Positions 1 to 8,997 of a stretch of DNA of 64,000 bases are shown in pieces. Under the pieces are notes generated by a model that saw only the letters and a list, made by a program, of their open reading frames with translations, was not told where the DNA came from and made no database searches. Position 1 is the stretch's first letter. Every line of letters starts with the position of its first letter. Location of the stretch: the NCBI GenBank assembly GCA_036262035.1, contig DATAJS010000015.1, positions 62,001 to 126,000 of the forward strand, given 5' to 3'. The translations under genes and the position numbers were made by a program. This stretch comes from Burkholderiales bacterium. Lineage in GTDB: Bacteria; Pseudomonadota; Gammaproteobacteria; Burkholderiales; SG8-41.

Positions 1-607
1 GCGCATCCTTGGGCGGGCGGTAAGCGGGCCGCGTGGTGTTCATGTTGCCGGGCGACACGCAATTGACGCGGATGTTGTGCTCCGCCAGCTCTTTCGCCAG
101 CGCGCGCGTGAGGCCGACGAGTCCGTTCTTGGCCGCCGAGCTGCTCGCCTTGCCGACCGCGCCGGAGAGCGCGTTGTCGCCGCCGAGGGTGATGATGTTC
201 CCGCCGCGCGAATCGATCATCGACGGCAGCACCGCCTTGATGCAGTGGAACGAGCCGTCGAGCGAGATGCTCATGATCTCGCGCCACTGCTCGAACGTCA
301 TGTCCCTGAACGGGGTCTCACGCCGGATCGATGCGTTGAGCACGAGGATGTCGATGCGGCCGAAGCGCTTCAGCACGCCGTCGACCATCTCCTTCACCGC
401 GGCCGCGTCGGCGACGTCGGCCATGCAGGTCTGCGCCTTGCTGCCCGCGCCGCGGATCCGCTCGACCACCGCGTCGGCCTGCTCGCGCGAGCTTCGGGTA
501 TTGACCGCGACCGCGCAGCCCGCGTCAGCGAGCGCGAGCGAGATCGAGCGTCCGATGTTGAGCGCGCCGCCCGTGACGAGCGCAACCTTACCCTCGAGCT
601 CCCCCAT
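1..607 (-). CDS. SDR-family protein, C-terminus cut by window edge, lacks canonical catalytic residues
   Basis: The gene starts at ATG 607 on the minus strand and runs off the left edge; about 202 residues are visible. The N-terminus has a Rossmann nucleotide-binding motif (VTGGALNIG, residues about 10-18), and the middle follows the classical short-chain dehydrogenase fold, with NAS in place of NAG and a late VNCVSPG motif. Two usual active-site residues are absent. The Ser strand reads IITLGG, and the YxxxK position reads SSAAK, so Tyr is replaced by Ser while Lys remains. I infer either an SDR-fold protein with altered chemistry or a non-catalytic one. The Shine-Dalgarno (GGGAAAAG) is weak. 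It diverges from the response regulator at 759. The fold is certain, the substrate unknown. Confidence 0.85.
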   Translation of the reverse strand, partial: MGELEGKVALVTGGALNIGRSISLALADAGCAVAVNTRSSREQADAVVERIRGAGSKAQTCMADVADAAAVKEMVDGVLKRFGRIDILVLNASIRRETPFRDMTFEQWREIMSISLDGSFHCIKAVLPSMIDSRGGNIITLGGDNALSGAVGKASSSAAKNGLVGLTRALAKELAEHNIRVNCVSPGNMNTTRPAYRPPKDA

Positions 608-758
608 ATCTTTTCCCAATCCGGCGATTCCGGTCGATGGTAGCAGACCCGGGCGTGGCTTATTTCTCGGAGCCTAAGCAGCAAAGGACTGTCCCCGTCC
701 CGGGGTTGTAATAGACTAGTCCGGTTAGCGTCCTGGCGCGCTCCGAAGGGGGGTAGTC

Positions 759-1505
759 GTGAAGATCCTGATCGTTGACGATCATCCGCTCATACGCGAA
801 GCGATGCGCTCGGTGTTGAAGCAGCTCGACGACGCCATACAGGTCCTCGAAGCCGGCACGTGCGAGGAGGCGCTGACCGCCGCGTCACGCGAGCCCGACC
901 TCGCCCTCATACTCCTCGACCTGCGTCTCCCCGGCACGAGCGGCCTCGACGGGCTGCAGGTGCTGCGCGAGCGCTATCCGAACGTCCCCGTCGTCGTGCT
1001 GTCGGCTTCCGAAGACCGCGGTGAAGTGATGCGCGCGCTCGATCTGGGCGCGATGGGCTTCATACCGAAGACCCAGCCGAGCGGCGTGATGATCGGCGCG
1101 CTGAAGGTGGTGCTGTCCGGCGGCGTCTATCTGCCGGCGGACGTCATGTCGCAGGCGGAAGCCGCGCCCGCGGCGCAGCCGCAGGAAGACGAAGGCGTGT
1201 ACGACCCGAAGACGCAGGGCGCCGAGCTCGGGCTCACGCCGAGACAGGCCGAAGTGCTGTCGCTGCTGATCCAGGGCAAGCCCAACAAGCTCATCTGCCG
1301 CGAGCTCAACCTCGCCGAAGGCACGGTCAAGATCCACGTCGCGGCGATCCTGAAAGCGCTCGGCGTCATGAACCGCACGCAGGCGGTGGTGGCGGTGAGC
1401 CGGATGGGATTGAAGCTCGGTCCGCTGCGCCCGCGTCCCGGGACTCAGCCGCCCGGCGGGCCCAACGGCGGCTCGCCTTCATCCGCTCGCGCCGTTCGCC
1501 AGTAG
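759..1505 (+). CDS. LuxR/FixJ-type response regulator
   Basis: A 248-residue two-component response regulator. The receiver domain (1-120) has the acidic pair D7/D8, phospho-acceptor D54 (ILLDLRLPG) and conserved K104 (FIPKT). Residues about 157-215 form a LuxR-type helix-turn-helix (LGLTPRQAEVL, then EGTVKIHVAAILKALGV), so it should bind DNA as a dimer after phosphorylation. The start is GTG 759, preceded by a purine-rich SD (GAAGGGGGG). The last 30 residues are Pro/Gly-rich and look disordered. No partner kinase is adjacent, so it is an orphan here. Its 3' end overlaps the convergent flavoprotein gene by 27 nt. Confidence 0.93.
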   Translation: MKILIVDDHPLIREAMRSVLKQLDDAIQVLEAGTCEEALTAASREPDLALILLDLRLPGTSGLDGLQVLRERYPNVPVVVLSASEDRGEVMRALDLGAMGFIPKTQPSGVMIGALKVVLSGGVYLPADVMSQAEAAPAAQPQEDEGVYDPKTQGAELGLTPRQAEVLSLLIQGKPNKLICRELNLAEGTVKIHVAAILKALGVMNRTQAVVAVSRMGLKLGPLRPRPGTQPPGGPNGGSPSSARAVRQ

Positions 1506-2705
1506 CCGGTCGCGCGCGCCGATCCCGGCCGCGCGGCCGCTCGCGAAGCACGCCGTCAGCAGATAGCCGCCGGTCGGCGCCTCCCAGTCGAGCATCTCTC
1601 CCGCGCAGAAAACGCCCGGCAGCACTTTCAGCATGAGGCGCTCGTCGAGCGCTTCGAACGGCACACCCCCGCCAGTGCTGATCGCCTCCGCCAGCGGTCG
1701 CGCCCGCGCGAGCGTGAGCGGCAGGCGCTTGATCGCCGCGGCGAGCGTCTCCGGACGCGCGATCTCTTCGGCGGACAACACCTCGCGCAAGAGACCGATC
1801 TTCACGCCTTTCATGCCCGTGCGGCTCTGGACGTGGCTCGACAGCGAGCGCGAGCCGCGAGGCTTCGATAGCGCATCGACCAGGCGCGCTTCGGTCCGGC
1901 CGGGGGCGAGGTCCAGCGCCAGCGTCGCACGGCCGTCCGCTTCGATCGCGTCGCGCAGCCGGTCCGACAGCGCATAGACGAGGCCGCCTTCGACACCGCT
2001 CGCGGTGACGACGAATTCGCCCTGACGCGACGCGTCGCCGGCCGACGCCGCGACGGCCTTCACCGGCGCGCCGGCGTGACGCGCCTTGAAATGATCGCTC
2101 CAGTCGACGTCGAAGCCGCAGTTGGCGGGTTTCAGCGGTGCGAGCGCGACGCCGCGCTCGCCGAGGATGCGCACCCAATCCGCGTCGGAGCCGAGCTGAG
2201 GCCAGCTTCCGCCGCCGAGCGCGAGCACGACCGCGCCGGCGCGCACGTGCTTCCCGCCTTGCGGCGTCTCGAATGCGAGCTCGCCGTCATCGTTCCAGCC
2301 CAGCCAGCGATGGCGCACGTGGATGCGCACGCCGGATTCGCGCAGGCGGTGCAGCCACGCGCGCAGGAGCGGCGCGGCTTTCATCTCGTGCGGAAAGACG
2401 CGGCCGGAAGTGCCGACGAAAGTTTCGATGCCGAGGCCGTGGACCCATGCGCGGAGGTCTTCCGCACCGAAACCGGCGAGCAGCGGCTCGAGCGCCGCGC
2501 GGCGCGCGCCGTAGCGCGACAGGAAGGCTGCGCGCGGCTCGCTGTGCGTGAGGTTGAGCCCGCCCTTGCCGGCCATGAGGAGCTTGCGCCCGACCGAAGG
2601 CATGCGCTCGTAGACGTCGACCTGGATGCCCGCGGTTGCGAGGACCTCCGCGGCCATCAATCCCGCGGGTCCTGCTCCAATCACTGCTATCGATTTCAAA
2701 AGCAT
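1479..2705 (-). CDS. TIGR03862/BaiN-HI0933-like flavoprotein (NAD(P)/FAD-dependent oxidoreductase)
   Basis: A 408-residue flavoprotein of the BaiN/HI0933-like superfamily, probably the TIGR03862 subgroup. The FAD-binding dinucleotide fold is at the very N-terminus (VIGAGPAG, residues 8-15), followed by the family signature GRKLLMAGKGGLNLTHSE (about 39-56). Near the C-terminus FCAGEMLDWEAPTGGYLL marks the second FAD contact. Members are soluble flavin enzymes of mostly unknown substrate. I chose ATG 2705 because the 29 in-frame residues upstream are encoded by a dispersed repeat and the FAD motif follows directly from this Met. The 3' end overlaps the convergent response regulator gene. Confidence 0.9.
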   Translation of the reverse strand: MLLKSIAVIGAGPAGLMAAEVLATAGIQVDVYERMPSVGRKLLMAGKGGLNLTHSEPRAAFLSRYGARRAALEPLLAGFGAEDLRAWVHGLGIETFVGTSGRVFPHEMKAAPLLRAWLHRLRESGVRIHVRHRWLGWNDDGELAFETPQGGKHVRAGAVVLALGGGSWPQLGSDADWVRILGERGVALAPLKPANCGFDVDWSDHFKARHAGAPVKAVAASAGDASRQGEFVVTASGVEGGLVYALSDRLRDAIEADGRATLALDLAPGRTEARLVDALSKPRGSRSLSSHVQSRTGMKGVKIGLLREVLSAEEIARPETLAAAIKRLPLTLARARPLAEAISTGGGVPFEALDERLMLKVLPGVFCAGEMLDWEAPTGGYLLTACFASGRAAGIGARDRLLANGASG

Positions 2706-2707
2706 TG

Positions 2708-2870
2708 ACCGCAAAGGACGCAAAGGACGCAAAGGAAAAAGAAACGTCATTCCCGACCCGCGACAGCGGAAAGGATCGGGAATCCATTTCAAGAAGCTTT
2801 CAGATCGATTCCCGCCTGCGCGGGAATGACGATGGTTCTAAACCTTGGCGTCCTTTGCGTCCTTGGCGGT
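2708..2870. repeat. Composite inverted-repeat element (9-bp unit arms), copy 1
   Basis: The left arm (2708-2735) is tandem GGACGCAAA-type units and the right arm (2843-2870) is their inverted counterpart, with a few changes (CCTTGGCG). The interior holds a nested copy of the GTCATTCCCG palindromic repeat. The element fills the gap between the divergent flavoprotein and acyl-CoA synthetase genes and encodes spurious RKGRKG/RPLRPL peptides on the two strands. Confidence 0.85.
2748..2830. repeat. GTCATTCCCG palindromic repeat, nested in composite element
   Basis: The sequence starts TCATTCCCGACCCGCGACAG, passes GGGAATCCATTT, and ends with an inverted GATTCCCGCC/GGGAATGAC hairpin. The same family recurs at about 7917, 9698, 26681, 30877, 34138, 43291, 45817 and 59979. 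Confidence 0.85.
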
Positions 2871-2933
2871 TAAAAAGTCTTTAGAATGCGGGCTCCCGTT
2901 CGACTTTCGCCGCAGATCCGCAGCGGCAACCGC

Positions 2934-5141
2934 ATGAGCTCCCGCGAATTTCCCGACCTCACGCGCCTCATGGCGCCGCGAGCGGTCGCTATTGTAGGCG
3001 CGACCGACGACACCACGCGCTTCGGCGGCCGCCTGATGCGCCAGATGCTGAAGTTCGGCTACGCGGGCCGCATGCTGCCCGTGAATCCGAAGCGCGACGA
3101 GATCTTCAGCCTGCCGTGCTTCAAATCGGTCGCCGCGCTGCCCGAGGCGCCGGATCACGTCGGCCTCATCGTTCCCACCAAGCAGGTACTGCCGGTGCTG
3201 CGCGAGTGCCACGCGACCGGCATTCGGTTCGCCACCGTCTTCAGCGCAGGTTTCGCCGAGACCGGCACGGCCGAAGGCCGCGCGATGCAGGACGAGATCT
3301 CCGCCTTCGCGCGCGAGAGCGGCATGCGCGTGATGGGGCCGAACTGCTACGGCGTCATCAACTTCAACGATCACTTCGCGATCACCGCGAGCGCGAGCCT
3401 GTCGCCCGGGATGGCGAAGCGCGGCAACATCGCCGTGGTCAGCCAGAGCGGCGGCTTCGGCACCGTGAACGTGATGTGGCGCGCGATGCAGGCGGGCCTC
3501 TCGATCAATTTCTCGGCGAGCACCGGCAACGAAGCCGATCTCGACGCGGCCGACTTCGCGCACTGGATGGTCGAGCACGAATCGACCGAAGTGCTGCTGA
3601 TGGCGCTGGAAGCGGTGAAGGACGGCACGCGCTTCATCGCGCTCGCCGAGCGCGCCGCGGCGCTCGAGAAGCCCATCGTCGTGCTCAAGTTCGGCCGCAC
3701 CGCGACCGGCAGCCGCGCCGCGGCGTCGCACACCGGCGCGATGACCGGCGCCGACGAAGTGTTCGACGCGGTGTGCAGGCAGTACGGCCTCATCCGCGTG
3801 CAGGATTCCAAGGACCTTTACGAGACCGCGATCGCGCTGCGCGGCAGGCGGCTGCCGAAAGGCCGCCGCATCGCTTCGATGTCGCTCTCGGGCGGCAACG
3901 TGGTGCAGATGGCCGACGTCGGCGAAGCGCTGGGTCTCGAATGGGCCCCGTTCAGCGACGCGACGCAGGCAGAAGTGCAAAAGCTCCTGCCGGGCTACGG
4001 CACGCTCGCCAACCCCACCGATCTCACGTCGCTCGCGAGCGGACAGCGCGACATCGTGAAGCGCGCGCTCGAGACGATCGCGGCGGATGCGAACATCGAC
4101 ATCCTCGCGCCGGCGTTCACGTTCCCGCGCCGCGCCGAGCTCGCGCAGTCGATGGAGCTCGCGGCGAGCTGCGGCAAGCCGGTGTTCGTGCTGGTGTCGG
4201 GCATGTGCCTCGACGAGCCCGAATTCACGGTCGAGAAGATCGTCGAGCAGGGCGTGCCGGCGTATCGGGATCTCGTGCCGTGCCTGACGGCGGTGCGGGC
4301 GGCGGCGGGGTACCGGGAATTCCTCGATCGATTCAAAGAGAGGAACCCCACCCCCCTCCCGGCCTCCCCCCTGAGGGGGGAGGAGAAAGACATGGCCTCC
4401 CCGCTGAGGGGGGAGGAGAAAAACATTCCCTCGCCCTCAGGGGGAGGGTCAGGGTGGGGGTGGGGTTCAACCACGTCCCTCACCGAACGCGAATCGAAAG
4501 AGCTGCTCGCAACCTACGGCATCCCCGTCACCCGCGAGCGCCTCGCGCGCACCGCCGACGAAGCGGTGGCGCTCGCGAACGAGCTCGGCATGCCGGTCGC
4601 CCTCAAGATCGAATCGCCCGACATCGCGCACAAGACCGAAGCGGGCGGCATCCGGCTGGGGCTCGCGACCGCAGGTCGGGTGCGCACCGCGTACGACGAG
4701 ATCGTCGCCTCGGCCCGCGCGTACGCAGCGGATGCGAGGATCAACGGCGTGCTCGTGCAGGAGATGGCGCCGCGCGGGCTGGAGATGATCGTCGGCGTGA
4801 CGACCGATCCCCATTTCGGCCCGGTGATCGCGGTGGGGCTGGGCGGCATCCACGTCGAGGTGCTGCGCGACGTCGCCTATCGTATCGCGCCGGTCGACGA
4901 CGCCGAGGCGCGCCTCATGCTGAAGGAGCTGAGAGCCTACAAGCTGCTCGAAGGCGTGCGCGGGCAGCCGCCGCGCGACCTGGACGCGCTGTGCGACGCG
5001 ATCGTGCGTCTTTCATGGCTCGCGTTTGAAAACCGTGATGAAATCGCCGAAATCGACGTCAACCCCCTGGTCGCCCTGGAGCGCGGTGTGCTCGCGCTCG
5101 ACGCGCTGGTCGTAACGAAGAAATCAGGAGCTTCGCAATGA
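2934..5141 (+). CDS. NDP-forming acyl-CoA synthetase (acetate-CoA ligase family), alpha-beta fusion
   Basis: A 735-residue cytoplasmic enzyme predicted to interconvert an acyl-CoA plus ADP and Pi with the free acid, CoA and ATP. The N-terminus is a CoA-binding Rossmann domain (VAIVGATDD near 18-26). It is followed by succinyl-CoA-ligase-like domains with SQSGGFG and the phospho-His candidate H266 in AASHTGAM. The C-terminal third (about 515-730) is an ATP-grasp domain ([18 protein letters not shown]). I start at ATG 2934 rather than 2886 because [12 protein letters not shown] begins the family homology. The linker at about 472-512 is a repeat-derived insertion ([10 protein letters not shown] twice, then a Gly/Trp run) that stays in frame. 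The stop overlaps the next start (ATGA), indicating translational coupling to the UxaA-type gene. Confidence 0.9.
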   Translation: MSSREFPDLTRLMAPRAVAIVGATDDTTRFGGRLMRQMLKFGYAGRMLPVNPKRDEIFSLPCFKSVAALPEAPDHVGLIVPTKQVLPVLRECHATGIRFATVFSAGFAETGTAEGRAMQDEISAFARESGMRVMGPNCYGVINFNDHFAITASASLSPGMAKRGNIAVVSQSGGFGTVNVMWRAMQAGLSINFSASTGNEADLDAADFAHWMVEHESTEVLLMALEAVKDGTRFIALAERAAALEKPIVVLKFGRTATGSRAAASHTGAMTGADEVFDAVCRQYGLIRVQDSKDLYETAIALRGRRLPKGRRIASMSLSGGNVVQMADVGEALGLEWAPFSDATQAEVQKLLPGYGTLANPTDLTSLASGQRDIVKRALETIAADANIDILAPAFTFPRRAELAQSMELAASCGKPVFVLVSGMCLDEPEFTVEKIVEQGVPAYRDLVPCLTAVRAAAGYREFLDRFKERNPTPLPASPLRGEEKDMASPLRGEEKNIPSPSGGGSGWGWGSTTSLTERESKELLATYGIPVTRERLARTADEAVALANELGMPVALKIESPDIAHKTEAGGIRLGLATAGRVRTAYDEIVASARAYAADARINGVLVQEMAPRGLEMIVGVTTDPHFGPVIAVGLGGIHVEVLRDVAYRIAPVDDAEARLMLKELRAYKLLEGVRGQPPRDLDALCDAIVRLSWLAFENRDEIAEIDVNPLVALERGVLALDALVVTKKSGASQ
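4346..4468. repeat. In-frame dispersed repeat inside acyl-CoA synthetase linker
   Basis: About 123 bp bounded by AACCCCACCC on the left and its inverse GGTGGGGTT on the right. Inside are two direct copies of a CTGAGGGGGGAGGAGAAA-type unit. Its length keeps the reading frame open, and it falls between the CoA-ligase part and the ATP-grasp domain. A related half-element lies in the Lhr gene at 53613-53657. Confidence 0.8.
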
Positions 5142-6685
5142 TCGAAATCCACGAGAAACCCGCCGCCGGCTCGGCCATCCGCCTTCACGACAACGACAAC
5201 GTCGTCATCGCGCGCACCGACCTGCCGATCGGCGCGAAGCTGGAGAGCGAAGGCCTGACACTGAAGAGTCAGGTGCAGGCCGGTCACAAGATCGCCGCAC
5301 GCCCGATCAGCAAGGGCGAGCCCATCCTCAAATACAACGTGACCATCGGCTTCGCCGCGCAGGACATCGCGCCGGGGACGTTCGTGCACTCGCACAACAT
5401 GGAGTTCCGCGAGTTCGATCGCGACTACGCCCACGCGTCCGAATACAAGCCGGTCGACATGATTCCCGAAGCGGAGCGCGCGAGCTTCATGGGCATCGTG
5501 CGCGACAACGGCCAGGTCGGCACGCGCAACTACATCGGCGTGCTCTCCAGCGTGAACTGCTCGGCGACGGTGGTGAACAAGATCGCCGAATACTTCACCC
5601 AAGAGCGCCTCGCGGAGTATCCGAACATCGACGGTGTGGTCGCGTTCGCGCACGGCACCGGCTGCGGCATGGAGATGACCGGCGAGCCGATGGACCTGCT
5701 CCGGCGCACGATGGCCGGCTACGCGACGCACGCGAACATCGCCGGCGCGCTCATCGTCGGCCTCGGCTGCGAGCGCAACCAGATCAAGGGTCTCATGCAG
5801 GAGCAGAAGCTCGAAGTGAGCGATCGGCTGCAGACCCTCGTCATGCAGGAAGTCGGCGGCACGCGAAAGACGATCGAAGCGGGCATCGAAGCGGTGAAAG
5901 CGATGCTGCCGGCGGCGAACCGCGTCACGCGCACGCGCGTGCCGGCGAGCCACATCACCGTGGGCCTGCAGTGCGGCGGCTCGGACGGTTTCTCGGCGAT
6001 CACCGCGAATCCGGCGCTCGGCGCCGCGGTCGATCTGCTGGTGCGTCACGGCGGCACCGGCATCCTTTCCGAGACCCCCGAGATCTACGGCGTCGAGCAC
6101 ACGCTCACGCGCCGCGCGCGCTCGCGCGAAGTCGGCGAGAAGCTGATCGAGCGTATCCGCTGGTGGAAGGACGAATACACGCCCGGCCGCGACGCTCAGA
6201 TCAACGGCCGCGTCTCGCCCGGCAACCAGCACGGCGGTCTCGCCAACATCTTCGAGAAGTCGCTGGGCTCGTCGATGAAAGGCGGCACCGGCCCGCTGAT
6301 GGAGGTGTATCGGTACGCCGAGCCGGTGCGGCAGAAAGGCTTCGTCTTCATGGACACGCCCGGCTTCGACCCGTGCTCCGCCACCGGCCAGATCGCCGGC
6401 GGTGCGAATCTCGTCGCTTTCACCACCGGCCGCGGCTCGTGCTACGGCGCGAAGCCCGTGCCGTCCATCAAGCTCGCGACCAACACGCCGATGTTCCTGC
6501 GCATGGAAGAGGACATGGACGTGAACTGCGGCACCATCCTCGACGGCACGTCGACGGTGCAGGAGATGGGCCGCATCATCTTCGAGTACCTGCTCGCGGT
6601 CGCGTCGGGCGAGCCTTCCAAGTCCGAGCTCCTGGGGCTGGGAGACCACGAGTTTGTCCCCTGGAATATCGGCATCGTGAGTTAA
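5138..6685 (+). CDS. UxaA-family hydrolyase (altronate/galactarate dehydratase-like)
   Basis: A 515-residue protein with an N-terminal SAF domain (about 10-80; [19 protein letters not shown]) joined to a UxaA domain. This is the architecture of altronate and galactarate dehydratases, which remove water from sugar acids with an Fe or Mn cofactor. The conserved HGTGCGM motif begins at H172 and a GLGCERNQ segment follows. Length matches the family. ATG 5138 overlaps the synthetase stop by 4 nt, and a D-2-hydroxyacid dehydrogenase follows after a repeat-filled gap. With those neighbours I infer catabolism of a hydroxy acid or sugar acid; the actual substrate cannot be read from the sequence. Confidence 0.88.
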   Translation: MIEIHEKPAAGSAIRLHDNDNVVIARTDLPIGAKLESEGLTLKSQVQAGHKIAARPISKGEPILKYNVTIGFAAQDIAPGTFVHSHNMEFREFDRDYAHASEYKPVDMIPEAERASFMGIVRDNGQVGTRNYIGVLSSVNCSATVVNKIAEYFTQERLAEYPNIDGVVAFAHGTGCGMEMTGEPMDLLRRTMAGYATHANIAGALIVGLGCERNQIKGLMQEQKLEVSDRLQTLVMQEVGGTRKTIEAGIEAVKAMLPAANRVTRTRVPASHITVGLQCGGSDGFSAITANPALGAAVDLLVRHGGTGILSETPEIYGVEHTLTRRARSREVGEKLIERIRWWKDEYTPGRDAQINGRVSPGNQHGGLANIFEKSLGSSMKGGTGPLMEVYRYAEPVRQKGFVFMDTPGFDPCSATGQIAGGANLVAFTTGRGSCYGAKPVPSIKLATNTPMFLRMEEDMDVNCGTILDGTSTVQEMGRIIFEYLLAVASGEPSKSELLGLGDHEFVPWNIGIVS

Positions 6686-6698
6686 CAGCAAAAGCATC

Positions 6699-6898
6699 AA
6701 CACGGAGGGCACGGAGGAAGGCACGGAGGGCACGGAGGAACGACAAATGCGTCATCGCGAGGCGTCTCCGGCAGGAACGCCGTGGCGATCTCGTGCGCAC
6801 GTTACGGACGTTCCGGGATTGCTTCGTCGCGTTGCTCCTCGCAATGACATCGTTGGTTTTCCTCCGTGTCCTCCGTGCTCCTCCGTGCCCTCCGTGTT
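6699..6898. repeat. Nested composite repeat (CACGGAGG arms around another repeat)
   Basis: The left arm at about 6699-6738 consists of tandem GGGCACGGAGGA units and the right arm at 6861-6898 of the inverted CCTCCGTG units. Between them (about 6743-6850) sits a copy of a different dispersed repeat (GTCATCGCGAGGCG ... GGATTGCTTCGTCGC ... CTCGCAATGAC), also present at 8978-9065. It separates the dehydratase and dehydrogenase genes, and a transcript could fold it into a long hairpin. Confidence 0.85.
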
Positions 6899-6930
6899 CA
6901 AGCTTCTTGTTTTCCCTGTCTGAAGAATCG

Positions 6931-7965
6931 ATGTCGCAACACGTAATCCTCGTCACCCACACCCAACTCTCCGACGCAGCAAAACAACTGATGGCCGACC
7001 GCGGCGCCCGCGCGGTCTACATGACGCCGCCGGTCACCGAAGACAAGCTCATCGACGCGATCGACCGCGACAGCATCGCGGGCGTGCTCATGCGCATGTC
7101 GCCGCCGTTCACCCGCCGGGTCATCGCAGCCGCACCGACGATGAGGATCATCGTCAAGCACGGCGCGGGCGTGGACACGGTCGATCTCGACGCGGCGACC
7201 GAGCACGGCGTGATCGCGGCGACCACGGGCGACGCGAACGCCGCCCCGGTCGCGGAGTGGGCGATCGCGGCGATGATGAGCCTCGCGCGCGACATTCCGC
7301 GCCTCGATCGCGAGCTTCGCGCCGGCGGCTGGGCGAAGGGCGCGTATGCCGGCCACGAGTTCCGCGGCCGCACGCTGGGCGTGATCGGTTACGGCGCGAT
7401 CGGCCGCCGCGTGGCGGAGACGGCGCGCGCGCTCGGCGTGAACGTCGTGGCGTATTCGCGCAGCCAAAAGCGATCGGTGGACGGCGTGCGCTGGGAGACC
7501 GATCTCGATCGCCTGCTGTCGAGCGTCGACATCCTGAGCCTGCACTGTCCTCTCACCGACGGGACCCGGCATCTCATCGGGAAGCGCGAGCTCCGGCTCA
7601 TGAAACCGACGGCGATACTGGTCAACACGTCACGCGGTCCGGTGGTCGACGAAGCGGCCCTGACGCAGGCGCTCACCGACGGCACGATCGCCGCCGCGGC
7701 GCTCGATGTCTTCGCGCAGGAGCCGACGCCGAAAGACAACCCGCTGCTCGACCTGCCGAACGTGATCGTCTCGCCTCACGTCTCGGCGATGACCGAGGAA
7801 GCGATGACGCGCATGGGCCTCTCGACGGTGAACCAGATCCTCGATTACCTCGAGCATGGCGCCGTGATCCGCGAGAACGTCGCGAATCCGGCGGTGCTGG
7901 AGAGGTTTGTAAAACACCCGTCATTCCCGAACCGGGCCAGCGGGGCTGTCGGGAATCCGGTTTGA
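6931..7965 (+). CDS. D-isomer-specific 2-hydroxyacid dehydrogenase
   Basis: A 344-residue NAD(P)-dependent dehydrogenase that should interconvert a 2-oxoacid and a D-2-hydroxyacid. The Rossmann motif GYGAIG is at 153-158. The catalytic triad of the family is visible as R235 (NTSRGP), E264 (AQEP) and H283 (SPHVS). ATG 6931 (MSQHVILVTHT) begins the homology; the long upstream open frame is a shadow of the UxaA gene and the repeat. The last 15-17 residues (HPSFPNRASGAVGNPV) are encoded by a GTCATTCCCG repeat, which also supplies the TGA stop, so the native C-terminus has probably been replaced. It likely acts with the two upstream genes. Confidence 0.9.
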   Translation: MSQHVILVTHTQLSDAAKQLMADRGARAVYMTPPVTEDKLIDAIDRDSIAGVLMRMSPPFTRRVIAAAPTMRIIVKHGAGVDTVDLDAATEHGVIAATTGDANAAPVAEWAIAAMMSLARDIPRLDRELRAGGWAKGAYAGHEFRGRTLGVIGYGAIGRRVAETARALGVNVVAYSRSQKRSVDGVRWETDLDRLLSSVDILSLHCPLTDGTRHLIGKRELRLMKPTAILVNTSRGPVVDEAALTQALTDGTIAAAALDVFAQEPTPKDNPLLDLPNVIVSPHVSAMTEEAMTRMGLSTVNQILDYLEHGAVIRENVANPAVLERFVKHPSFPNRASGAVGNPV

Positions 7966-8008
7966 TCTTTACGGTTTGAAACATGGATTCCCGCCGGCGC
8001 GGGAACGA
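7917..8008. repeat. GTCATTCCCG palindromic repeat overlapping the end of the dehydrogenase gene
   Basis: Begins CGTCATTCCCGAACCGGGCC inside the dehydrogenase reading frame, passes GGGAATCCGGTTTGA (the gene's stop) and ends with GATTCCCGCCGGCGCGGGAA. It lies between the convergent dehydrogenase and Bug receptor genes. Confidence 0.85.
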
Positions 8009-8013
8009 CGGCA

Positions 8014-8997
8014 TCACTGCACGTCGATCCGCCGCTCCGCGACGATCTTCTGCCACTTGCGGATCTCGCCGTCGACTTTGCGGGCCATCTCTTCGGGCGT
8101 GCTCGGCTGGACGTTGTTGCCCATGTCGGTGACGCGCTTGCGGATGTCCGGCTGCTCGAGGACGGCATGGATCTCGCGGTTCAGGCGCATCACCACCGCC
8201 CGCGGCGTCGCCCGCGGCGCGCCGATGCCGTTGAACGAAGTGACTTCGTAGCCCGGGACCGTCTGCGCGAGCGTCGGCACGCCGGGGAACTGCGGCGCGG
8301 GCGTGAGCGACGTGACCGCGAGCGCGCGCATGCGCTTCGCTTCAACCTGCGGATACGCGCTCGTCGTCGTGGTGAAGATGACGTCGAGCCGTCCGGCGAT
8401 CAGCTCGTTGTTCGGCTCCGCGCCGCCTTTGAACGGCACGTGCGTCATCTCGGTTCCGGTCATCGCGCAGAACAGTTCGGCCGCGAGGTGGAACACCGAG
8501 CCGGTGCCGACCGAGCCGTAGACGAGCTTGCGCGGGTTCTTCTTCGCCGCCGCGATGAGGTCGCTCACGTTCTGCATCGGCGAGTCGTGCTTCACGACGA
8601 CGACGAACGGGTACGTCAGCACGAGCGATATCCACGCGAAGTCGCGCACCGGGTCGTACGGGAGGTTCTTCGTCACCGCCGAATGCGCGGTGAACGCGCC
8701 GCTGATGAAGAGCAGGGTGTGGCCGTCGGGCGTCGCCTTGGAGACGAACGAGGTGCCGATCAGCCCGCCCGCGCCGGGCCGATTCTCGACGATGACGTTC
8801 TGGCCGAGCCGCTCGGCGAGCCGCGGCGCGATGAGGCGGCCGACGGTATCGGTGCTGCCGCCGGCGGCGAACGGCGACACGAGGCGGATGGGACGCGGCG
8901 CGGGATACGATTCGGCAGCTACTGCATGGCCGGAGCCCAGTATCGCTCCGCAAAACACGCCCCCTGCAATGCGAGCGCCTCGCGATTGCTTCGTCAC
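8014..8997 (-). CDS. Bug/TctC-type tripartite tricarboxylate transporter substrate-binding protein A
   Basis: A 327-residue periplasmic solute-binding protein of the Bug family. Members capture small carboxylates for TctAB-type permeases, or act as sensors. Family marks are the RPIRLVSPFAAGGSTD start of the mature domain, NRPGAGGLIG, DGHTLLF and a late VPTLAQTVPGYE. A signal peptide precedes AESYPAP. I prefer GTG 8997, which gives MTKQSRGARIAGG and has GAGGAA as SD. The longer TTG 9021 start would add eight repeat-encoded residues. Both the SD and the start lie inside a dispersed repeat (8978-9065). It is last in a minus-strand run after the FAH-family and VOC genes. No membrane components are nearby. 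Confidence 0.9.
   Translation of the reverse strand: MTKQSRGARIAGGVFCGAILGSGHAVAAESYPAPRPIRLVSPFAAGGSTDTVGRLIAPRLAERLGQNVIVENRPGAGGLIGTSFVSKATPDGHTLLFISGAFTAHSAVTKNLPYDPVRDFAWISLVLTYPFVVVVKHDSPMQNVSDLIAAAKKNPRKLVYGSVGTGSVFHLAAELFCAMTGTEMTHVPFKGGAEPNNELIAGRLDVIFTTTTSAYPQVEAKRMRALAVTSLTPAPQFPGVPTLAQTVPGYEVTSFNGIGAPRATPRAVVMRLNREIHAVLEQPDIRKRVTDMGNNVQPSTPEEMARKVDGEIRKWQKIVAERRIDVQ

Noticed and set aside
5971-6930. N-terminal extension of the D-2-hydroxyacid dehydrogenase frame
   Set aside because: It overlaps UxaA in another frame and repeat sequence; conserved start is ATG 6931.
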